Source: CAYLNK01 sp964384675
Lineage (GTDB): Bacteria > Acidobacteriota > Thermoanaerobaculia > UBA5066
Length of the DNA: 11,843 nucleotides
NCBI GenBank assembly: GCA_964384675.1
Contig: CAYLNK010000209.1
Span: 1 to 11,843 of the forward strand
Direction: 5' to 3'
Shown: piece after piece, positions 5,707 through 11,843 of the stretch
Layout: each line of letters opens with the position of its first letter
Position numbering within the stretch: the first letter of the stretch is position 1
Notes under the pieces: generated by a model
Seen by the model: the letters and a program-made list of their open reading frames with translations, nothing else
What the model was told of the DNA's origin: nothing
Databases searched by the model: none
Position numbers and translations under genes: made by a program

Positions 5707-7195
5707 GGGCGTCAGCGCGGAAAGCACACGGGTGGTCGCCTCGTTCGCCCCGGCGTCGAACGCCGAGGTGGAGGCCCTGCCGACCGACGTCGCGCCGGGG
5801 ATCCCGTGCGTGGAGGTGCGTCTGGACGGGCTCCTCGAGCCGCCCGACCTGCCTCTCTTCCGCCGCGTCTTCGCCGGACGGACGCTCGTCGCCACGCTCC
5901 GCTCCTCGGCCGAGGGCGGTCGCTTCACCGGCACCGGCCCGGAGGCCGCGCCCCTCCTCCTCCGCGCGCTCGCCGCCGGCTTCGACCTGGTGGACCTCGA
6001 GCTGGCCTGGCTCCGCGACGGGCTCGTCGGGTTCGATCCGGCGACGGTGATCGCTTCCGTGCACGACCTCGCCGGAATCCCCCGCGATCTCCCGGCGCTC
6101 CTCGGGGCGCTCCGGCGCACGGGCGCCCGCTACCTGAAGGTCGTCGGCTCGGCCCGCGACTCCGGCGACGCGCTCCGGATCCTCGACTTCCAGAGGCAGG
6201 CCGGGGAGCCGCGCCTGTCGGCGTTCGCGATGGGGGAGGCCGGGATCGCCACGCGCGTCCTGGCGCCGTACTTCGGCGCGCCGCTCGCGTATGGGGCCCT
6301 CCTGGCCGGTCGCGAGACGGCGCCGGGCCAGCTCCTCGCCGGCGACCTCCGCGAGGTCTACGGTATCGGCCGCCGGTCCGGGATCGAGCGGCTCTACGTG
6401 CTGTTCGGCGGCCTCGTGTCCCATTCGCTCTCGCCCGCGATCCACAACGCCTGCTTCGAGGCGGGCCGGGACCCGTCGCTCTACGTCCCGTTCGCGCTGC
6501 GTTCGCTCCTCACCGAGTTCGACCCCCTGGTCGCCGCCTTCGACGGCTTCGGGCTGCCGCTACGGGGCGCCTCGGTCACGATCCCGTTCAAGGAGGAGGC
6601 GGCCACGGTCGCGGTCTTCCGGGGCGAGAACGTGGCCAACACGCTGGTGCGCTCCGGAGACGCCTTCATCGCGTCGAACACCGACAAGACCGCGATCCTC
6701 GCCTTCGCGCCTCTGGCGTTCCCCGGCAGCCGCGCCCTGGTGCTGGGGGCCGGCGGCACGGCCCGCTCGGCCATCGACGTCCTCATCTCGCGCCGCTACG
6801 ACGTCCACGTCTGGAACCGGAGCCCGGTCCGTGCGCACGAGCTCGCCGAGGAGACCGGGGCCACCTTCCTCGCGAACCTCGACCCGGACGCGGAGCGGTT
6901 CGTCCTGATCGTGAACGCGACGCCCATCGGGATGAGGGCCGACGATCCGCTGCCGTGCCCCGACGCGTACGTCCGCGAGGGGATGACGATCATCGACGCT
7001 CCGTACGGCCGCGCCGAGACGCGCCTGGCCGGGCTCGGCCGCGCGCGCGGCGCCAACGTCGTCGACGGCCTGACCCTGCTGGTCGCCCAGGCCGCGGGCC
7101 AGTCGGAGCTCTTCACCGGGCGCTCGACCACGTCCGCCGACCTGGCCCGGCGGCTCCCCGCCCGCTTCGAGTCGCTCTTCGAGGTGAACCCGTGA
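5705..7195 (+). CDS. aroDE: Bifunctional 3-dehydroquinate dehydratase / shikimate dehydrogenase
   Basis: This 496-residue fusion carries out consecutive shikimate-pathway steps: 3-dehydroquinate to 3-dehydroshikimate, then NADPH-dependent reduction to shikimate. Residues about 9-215 are a type I (Schiff-base) dehydroquinase: VEVRLDG (36-42), His120 in ASVHD, the Schiff-base Lys145 in YLKVVGSA, and AFAMGEAG followed by FGAPLAYGAL. Residues about 230-490 are shikimate dehydrogenase: SHSLSPAIHNA (239-249), catalytic Lys296 in VTIPFKE, Asp327 in SNTD, nucleotide-binding GAGGTARSA (348-356), NRSP, NATPIGM and DGLTLLVAQAAG. The TTG at 5705 is chosen because GGAGGGGG precedes it by 8 bases. A GTG at 5732 is possible but would cut into the first strand. 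The gene heads a histidine operon, overlaps hisZG by 4 bases (GTGA), and is probably controlled by the leader hairpins upstream. Confidence 0.93.
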   Translation: MGVSAESTRVVASFAPASNAEVEALPTDVAPGIPCVEVRLDGLLEPPDLPLFRRVFAGRTLVATLRSSAEGGRFTGTGPEAAPLLLRALAAGFDLVDLELAWLRDGLVGFDPATVIASVHDLAGIPRDLPALLGALRRTGARYLKVVGSARDSGDALRILDFQRQAGEPRLSAFAMGEAGIATRVLAPYFGAPLAYGALLAGRETAPGQLLAGDLREVYGIGRRSGIERLYVLFGGLVSHSLSPAIHNACFEAGRDPSLYVPFALRSLLTEFDPLVAAFDGFGLPLRGASVTIPFKEEAATVAVFRGENVANTLVRSGDAFIASNTDKTAILAFAPLAFPGSRALVLGAGGTARSAIDVLISRRYDVHVWNRSPVRAHELAEETGATFLANLDPDAERFVLIVNATPIGMRADDPLPCPDAYVREGMTIIDAPYGRAETRLAGLGRARGANVVDGLTLLVAQAAGQSELFTGRSTTSADLARRLPARFESLFEVNP

Positions 7196-8820
7196 TCAGC
7201 GCCGATCCGAACCTGCCCCGGGGTGTCCAGGCCTTCCTGTTCGATGCCGCCGAGCGCCGTCGCCGGGCGGAGGACCTCGTGGTGCGGAGCCTGCAGGCGG
7301 GCGGCTTTCGCGAGATTCTCCTGCCGGTGCTGGACTACGCCGCGCCGTACGGCGGCGTGACCGCAGAGGGGGACGAGCGGGTCTATCGCTTCATCGACCG
7401 CGACGGGGAGCTGCTGGCGCTGCGCGCCGACTTCACGCCGATGGCGGCGCGGGTCATGGCGCCGAGACTCGTCGCGGGCGACGCCGTCTCGCTCTTCTAC
7501 CGCGGCGACGTCGTGCGCGACGAGGAGCCGGGGGTCGGGCGGCCGCGGGAGTTCTCCCAGGTCGGGGCCGAGACGTACGGCGACCCGTCGTTCGCGGCCG
7601 ACGAGCGGATCCTCGGGCTCGCCCTGGCATCGCTGGCGGAGATCCCGGCCACGTCGCTTCGCCTCACGCTCGGCTACGCGGGGCTCCTCGAGAAGCTCGT
7701 CACGGCCGTGGCTCCGTCGCTCTCGCGCGGCAAGGGGGAGAGCCTCGCCGCGCTCCTGCGCGCCGCTCGAGAGCGCCGCGTCTCACGCGTGGAGGCCCTG
7801 CTCCTGGACGCCGGAGCGACCACGGCCGAGGCGACCTCCATCTCTCGCGCGCTCCTCGTGGGTTTCGATCCGGGCTCGACGCTCTTCGCCCGACCGGTCC
7901 TCCAGTCCGGCGCCTCGGAGCTGCGGCGCGCCACGGAGGCGGCGCGGTCCTCGCGCCCCGGCCTGCCGGTCGTCGTCGACCTGGCCGGGACCCCGTCCGC
8001 CCCGTACTACACGGGGATCACGTTCGGAGTCGACGCGGAGGGCGTCGCCTCGCCGCTCGCCGCCGGCGGACGGTACGACCGGCTGCTGGCGCGCTTCGGG
8101 AGCCCGGCGCCGGCGACCGGATTCTCGATCGGCATCGAGGCCCTCGCCTCCGCGCTGGAGAGGGCGAGCGGGTCGTCGGCGGCCGTCCCGAGACCGCTCC
8201 GGATCGCGGTGGGGAAGGGGCGGCTCCTGCCGCGCACGCTCGAGGCGCTGCGCGCCGGCGGCGCGGATTTTCCCGAACCGGACGGCCGGCGGCTCGTGGT
8301 CGCCGACCGGAGCGGCGCGTTCGAGCTCCTCCTCCTCAAGGACGACGACGTGCCGACCTACGTCGCCCACGGCGGCGCCGACCTGGGCGTGGTCGGGAGC
8401 GACCGGGTCGCGGAGTCGGGGCAGGAGGTCTTCACGCCCGTCGAGCTGCCGTTCGGCGACTGTCGCCTCTCGATCATCGGGCGCTCCGGAGAGGAGTTCC
8501 GCCCGAACGGACATCCGGTGACCGTCGGGACGAAGTACCGGCGCCTCGCCGCTCGCTTCTTCGACGAGCGGCGGATCGCGCACGAGCTGATCCCGCTCGC
8601 CGGCTCGGTGGAGCTGGCGGCCGCGCTCCGCCTGGCGGACGTGGTCGTCGACCTGATCGAGACCGGCTCGACGCTCCGCGCGAACGGCCTGGTCGAGATC
8701 GAGACGCTCCTCACCAGCCGCGCCACGCTCATCGTCGGGCGCGCCGCGCTGGTCGCGCGTCGCGGGGAGATCGCGTCGTTCGTGGAGCGTCTCCTCGCCA
8801 GGGAGCTGGCGGCATGCTGA
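7192..8820 (+). CDS. hisZG: Fused HisZ-HisG: ATP phosphoribosyltransferase regulatory and catalytic units
   Basis: The protein has 542 residues from a GTG that overlaps the aroDE stop by 4 bases. Residues 1 to about 323 are HisZ, the histidyl-tRNA-synthetase-like regulatory subunit: YRGDVVRDEEPGVGRPREFS near 103-122, YYTGITFGV near 272-280, then AAGGRYDRL. Residues about 336-542 are short-form HisG, with IAVGKGRLL at the start, the PRPP-binding loop DLIETGSTLRANG (487-499), and no C-terminal histidine-binding domain. HisG joins ATP and PRPP in the first step of histidine synthesis. Short HisG needs HisZ for activity and feedback inhibition, and the two are normally separate polypeptides. Here one reading frame passes from one to the other through an Ala/Ser-rich linker of about 12 residues, without a stop or internal ribosome site that I can see. 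Confidence 0.92.
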   Translation: MISADPNLPRGVQAFLFDAAERRRRAEDLVVRSLQAGGFREILLPVLDYAAPYGGVTAEGDERVYRFIDRDGELLALRADFTPMAARVMAPRLVAGDAVSLFYRGDVVRDEEPGVGRPREFSQVGAETYGDPSFAADERILGLALASLAEIPATSLRLTLGYAGLLEKLVTAVAPSLSRGKGESLAALLRAARERRVSRVEALLLDAGATTAEATSISRALLVGFDPGSTLFARPVLQSGASELRRATEAARSSRPGLPVVVDLAGTPSAPYYTGITFGVDAEGVASPLAAGGRYDRLLARFGSPAPATGFSIGIEALASALERASGSSAAVPRPLRIAVGKGRLLPRTLEALRAGGADFPEPDGRRLVVADRSGAFELLLLKDDDVPTYVAHGGADLGVVGSDRVAESGQEVFTPVELPFGDCRLSIIGRSGEEFRPNGHPVTVGTKYRRLAARFFDERRIAHELIPLAGSVELAAALRLADVVVDLIETGSTLRANGLVEIETLLTSRATLIVGRAALVARRGEIASFVERLLARELAAC

Positions 8821-10085
8821 CGGTGCTTCCGGCCCGCAGGGCGGCAGGCCGCGCGGCGCTGGAGGCGATCCTCTCGAGCCGGGCCACGCCAGACTTCGCA
8901 TCGCTTCGACAGGCGCTGCCGATCGTGGAGTCGGTCCTGTCCGGCGGAGAGCGAGCCCTGGCGCGCCTCGTCGTGAAGCACGACGGCGGCCTCGCGCCCG
9001 AGGGCCTCCGCGTCGACCCGCGCGCCGGACGCGAGCCCGCGGTGAGCCCCGACTTCGCGCGAGCGTTCCGGCTGGCGGCGTCGCGGATCACTTCCTATCA
9101 CCGCCGCCAGCGGCCGCGCGGCTTCACCGCGCGCGACCGCGAGGGGGCGACGTTCACCGAGCGGCCCGTTCCCCACGAGTGCGTCGGCGTCTACGTCCCG
9201 GGCGGGCGGGCGTTCTACCCGTCGTCCCTGATGATGGGTGTCCTCCCCGCGCGGGTCGCGGGCGTCCCGCGGGTCGTCGTGGCGACGCCGCCGCGGGCGT
9301 GGGCCGGGAGCCTCGAGCTGCGGTGGGCGGCGCGCGAGCTCGGCGTCGACGAGGTCCTCCTCGCCGGCGGCGCGCACGCGATCGCCGGCCTGGCGCGCGT
9401 GGCCGGCTGCACCAAGATCGTCGGGCCCGGGAACCGCTGGGTCGCCGCCGCCAAGCACCTCGTCTCGTCGCTGGTGTCGATCGATCTCCCGGCGGGCCCC
9501 TCCGAGGTGCTCGTGGTCGCGTCGGCTGGCGCGAGCCCGGGGAAGATCGCGGCCGACCTGCTGGCGCAGGCCGAGCACGATCCGCTCGCCGTATGTCTCC
9601 TCTTCACCGAGTCCGCGCCGCTGGCGCGGGCCGTGAGGAGCGAGGTGTCGCGCCAGCTCCGGACGCTCCCCACCGCGCAAGTCGCCCGCGAGTCGCTCGC
9701 GGCCAAGGGGCTCGCCCTCGTCTTCCGCTCGATCGACGACGCCGTCACGGCGGCGCGCGCCGTCGCGGTCGAGCACGTCCAGGTGATGGGGCCGGAGGCC
9801 GAGGCGCGCGCGACCGAGCTGGCCGCGACGGCCGGCGCGCTCTTCGTCGGCGAGTCGACGCCCACGGCGTTCGGCGACTACCTGGCCGGGCCGAACCACG
9901 TCCTCCCGACCGGCGGCGCCGCCCGCAGCTTCTCCGGGCTCTCGACACGCGACTTCTACCGCTGGAGCCGGAGCGTCTCGATCCCCGCCGCCGCGGCGCG
10001 GAAGCTGGCGGACCCGGCCGCGGCGCTGGCCCGGTTCGAGGGGCTGGAAGGCCACGCCCGCTCGCTCGACCGGAGGGCGACGTGA
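8814..10085 (+). CDS. hisD: Histidinol dehydrogenase
   Basis: This enzyme oxidises L-histidinol to L-histidine in two NAD-dependent steps, the end of the pathway. The protein has 423 residues, normal for the family. Visible motifs are GVYVPGGRAFYPSSLMM, KIVGPGNRWVAAAK, DLPAGPSEVLV, the catalytic Glu320-His321 (EHVQVM) and TPTAFGDYLAGPNHVLPTGG. The four zinc ligands of the E. coli enzyme have counterparts at Gln252, His255 (QAEHDP), Asp355 (GDY) and His414 (EGHARSL). The usual GAQAIAA segment is GAHAIAG here. The ATG overlaps the end of hisZG by 7 bases, and GGGAG at 8801-8805, 8 bases upstream, supports this start. Confidence 0.96.
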   Translation: MLTVLPARRAAGRAALEAILSSRATPDFASLRQALPIVESVLSGGERALARLVVKHDGGLAPEGLRVDPRAGREPAVSPDFARAFRLAASRITSYHRRQRPRGFTARDREGATFTERPVPHECVGVYVPGGRAFYPSSLMMGVLPARVAGVPRVVVATPPRAWAGSLELRWAARELGVDEVLLAGGAHAIAGLARVAGCTKIVGPGNRWVAAAKHLVSSLVSIDLPAGPSEVLVVASAGASPGKIAADLLAQAEHDPLAVCLLFTESAPLARAVRSEVSRQLRTLPTAQVARESLAAKGLALVFRSIDDAVTAARAVAVEHVQVMGPEAEARATELAATAGALFVGESTPTAFGDYLAGPNHVLPTGGAARSFSGLSTRDFYRWSRSVSIPAAAARKLADPAAALARFEGLEGHARSLDRRAT

Positions 10086-11143
10086 CCGGCGCGGGGGCCG
10101 TCCGGCCCGAGATCCGGGCGTTCGCCGCGTACACGCTGGCGGCCGAGCCGGCGCCGCCGCTTCGGGCCAAGCTCGACTTCAACGAGTCGCCGTTCGACGT
10201 CCCCTCCGACGTGAAGGAGCTCGTCCTGTCGCGGCTCCGCGCACGGCGCTGGTCGGTCTATCCGGAGTTCGGCAGCCCGCGCCTGAAGGCCGCGATCGCG
10301 CGGTCGATCGGGCGGAGCCCGGACGAGATCGTGGTCGGGAACGGATCCGGTGAGGTGATCCTCGCGGCGGTTTCCGTGCTGGCCGGCGGCGGACGGTTGC
10401 TCCTTTCGCCGCCGACGTTCTCGCTCTACGCGCAGATGGCGGCGATCGTCGGGGCCGAGCGGGTCGCCGTGGCGCGAATCGGGGAGGACTTCGAGCTGGA
10501 CGAGGACGCGTACCTGGCGGCCGCGCGCGCGGCCGTGCCGCTCCTCTGCTCGCCGAACAACCCGACCGGCGGCGTGGTGTCGGGAGCGCTCGTGGCGCGC
10601 CTCTGCCAGGCGGCTCCGGCCGTGCTCCTCGACCAGGCCTACGTCGACTTCGCCGGGACCGGCGCCGACGCGCTGCCGCTCCTCGACACCCACCCGAGCC
10701 TCGTGATCTTCCGCACGCTGTCGAAGGCCTTCTCGGCGGCCGGTTTCCGGATCGGGTACGCCGTGGCACGGCCCGAGCTGGCCGTGGAGATCGGGAAGGC
10801 GGTTCTGCCGTTCAGCGTCGACCTGGCGGCCGAGGAGCTGGCGCTGGCCGTCCTCGAGAACCCGGCGACCTCGCGGAGAACGATCGACACGATCGTCTCG
10901 GAGCGGGAACGGGTGGCGGCCGCGTTGCGGGCGCTGGGAGCGGACGTCGCCCGTTCGAGCGCCAACTTCCTCTTCTTCCGCGTCCCGGGACGGGACGGCA
11001 CGGCGCTCCGCGCCGGCCTTCTCGCACGCGGCGTCCTCGTGCGCGACATGGCGTCCGCCGCGCCCGGGCGCCTGCGGGTCACGGTCGGGACGCCGGAGGA
11101 GAACGACGTCTTCCTCCGTTCCCTCGAGGAGCAGCTGCGATGA
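10082..11143 (+). CDS. hisC: Histidinol-phosphate aminotransferase
   Basis: This PLP enzyme transfers an amino group from glutamate to imidazole acetol phosphate, giving histidinol phosphate. The protein has 353 residues of fold-type I: LDFNESPF near the start, GNGSGEVI, CSPNNPTG (156-163), Asp184 and Tyr187 in DQAYVDF (the family usually has DEAY), the PLP-binding Lys215 in LSKAFS, and phosphate-binding Arg223 in GFRIGY. The start is a GTG that overlaps the hisD stop (GTGA). GGAGGG at 10072-10077 lies 4 bases upstream. A related aromatic aminotransferase cannot be excluded from sequence alone, but the position between hisD and hisB makes hisC by far the best reading. Confidence 0.94.
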   Translation: MTGAGAVRPEIRAFAAYTLAAEPAPPLRAKLDFNESPFDVPSDVKELVLSRLRARRWSVYPEFGSPRLKAAIARSIGRSPDEIVVGNGSGEVILAAVSVLAGGGRLLLSPPTFSLYAQMAAIVGAERVAVARIGEDFELDEDAYLAAARAAVPLLCSPNNPTGGVVSGALVARLCQAAPAVLLDQAYVDFAGTGADALPLLDTHPSLVIFRTLSKAFSAAGFRIGYAVARPELAVEIGKAVLPFSVDLAAEELALAVLENPATSRRTIDTIVSERERVAAALRALGADVARSSANFLFFRVPGRDGTALRAGLLARGVLVRDMASAAPGRLRVTVGTPEENDVFLRSLEEQLR

Positions 11144-11736
11144 GCCGTACCGCCACGATCGTCCGCAACACGAAGGAGACGTCCATCGAGCTCCGGCTCG
11201 ACCTCGACGGCACCGGCGCCGCCCGTGTCGAGACACCCGTCGGCTTCCTCTCGCACATGTGCGAGACGATCGCCAGGCACGCGCGCTTCGACCTCGCCGT
11301 GAAGGCCGAGGGGGACGTCCACATCGACTCGCACCACACCGTGGAGGACGTGGGCCTCGCGTTCGGCGACGCGCTCGACCGGGCGCTCGGGGACCGGGCC
11401 GGCATCGCCCGCTACGGGCACGCCTACGTCCCGCTCGACGAGGCGCTCGCCCGCTCGGTCGTCGACCTCTCGGGACGCCCGTACCTGGTGTTCGACTGTC
11501 CGGTCGACAAGGAGATGCTTCTCGTCACGCCGCACTTCCCGTTCAACCTCGTGGAGGAGTTCTGGAAGTCCGCCACCTTCCGGGGAAAGCTCAACCTCCA
11601 CGTCGACGTGATCCGGGGCCGGAACGGGCACCACGTGGCCGAAGCGGTCTTCAAGTCGGCGGCGCGGGCCCTCGCGTGCGCGGTGGTCCGCACCGGGGCC
11701 GGCGTCCTCTCCACGAAGGGGACGCTGACGGCATGA
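11140..11736 (+). CDS. hisB: Imidazoleglycerol-phosphate dehydratase
   Basis: This metal-dependent dehydratase converts imidazole glycerol phosphate to imidazole acetol phosphate. The protein has 198 residues, so it is the single-function form without the histidinol-phosphatase domain of the E. coli enzyme. A separate histidinol phosphatase must lie elsewhere. Both metal-binding segments are intact: DSHHTVED (63-70) and GRNGHHVAEAVFKSAARAL (about 161-179). The normally conserved GFLDHM is GFLSHM (35-40), with Ser replacing Asp. The start ATG overlaps the hisC stop (ATGA). Confidence 0.95.
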   Translation: MSRTATIVRNTKETSIELRLDLDGTGAARVETPVGFLSHMCETIARHARFDLAVKAEGDVHIDSHHTVEDVGLAFGDALDRALGDRAGIARYGHAYVPLDEALARSVVDLSGRPYLVFDCPVDKEMLLVTPHFPFNLVEEFWKSATFRGKLNLHVDVIRGRNGHHVAEAVFKSAARALACAVVRTGAGVLSTKGTLTA

Positions 11737-11843
11737 GCGCGCCCGTGAACGTGACGCTCGTCGACTACGGCGTCGGGAACATCGCGTCGGTGCGCCGCGC
11801 CTTCGAGCGGCTCGGCGCCGTCGTCGACCTGACGGCCGACCCG
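11733..11843 (+). CDS. hisH: Imidazole glycerol phosphate synthase glutaminase subunit (5' part only)
   Basis: Only the first 37 codons are in the window. VTLVDYGVGNIASVRRAFERL is the hallmark N-terminus of HisH, the glutamine amidotransferase that feeds ammonia to HisF. The catalytic triad lies beyond the edge. The ATG overlaps the hisB stop by 4 bases. The order hisB-hisH predicts hisA, hisF and hisI or hisIE further on. Confidence 0.92.
   Translation, partial: MSAPVNVTLVDYGVGNIASVRRAFERLGAVVDLTADP

Noticed and set aside
8358..10055. Long minus-strand open frame (565 codons) opposite hisZG and hisD, and a similar one at 9956-11236
   Set aside because: Stops are rare in GC-rich DNA. The frame is Arg/Gly/Ala/Pro-rich with no motif, while the plus strand carries clear his enzymes.

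Overview
The window is a very GC-rich bacterial chromosome segment of housekeeping genes. The phylum cannot be fixed from one window. A FecR-type/DUF6600-like exported protein, an AroD-AroE fusion and short-form HisG with HisZ would suit Acidobacteriota or a neighbouring group, but that is a guess. I see no mobile element, CRISPR array, tRNA or rRNA. Coding is dense, and the only gaps are four short intergenic stretches of 18 to 163 bases.

Layout. Positions 1-1704 (minus) hold the N-terminal 568 residues of an exported FecR-domain, Trp/Tyr-rich protein that runs off the left edge. A divergent gap (1705-1809) with a sigma-54-like box separates it from a forward pair: a cyclic-nucleotide-binding protein (1810-2607) and peptide deformylase (2609-3124). 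These converge, across a hairpin at 3129-3155, on a response regulator with a GAF-like C-terminus (3143-4051, minus). A 77-base divergent gap carrying back-to-back promoters leads into cysS (4129-5541). From 5705 to the right edge runs one tightly overlapping biosynthetic operon: aroDE fusion, hisZ-hisG fusion, hisD, hisC, hisB and the start of hisH. Every junction overlaps by 4 or 7 bases.

The most interesting part is the 163-base gap between cysS and aroDE. A perfect -35 hexamer overlaps the cysS stop codon. The predicted transcript starts almost exactly at a 12-codon mini-ORF ending in Trp-His-Gly-His-His-Ser. After it come four short segments that can pair in two mutually exclusive ways. 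The last of these hairpins hides the Shine-Dalgarno sequence of aroDE and is followed by a partial T-run. This looks like a ribosome-sensing leader (attenuation by termination, SD occlusion or both) for a joint shikimate/histidine operon. The pairings were checked base by base; the mechanism is inference.

Several starts in the window (response regulator, cysS, the mini-ORF, perhaps the cyclic-nucleotide gene) lie only 5-9 bases after a plausible -10 box. This suggests that leaderless transcripts are common in this organism.
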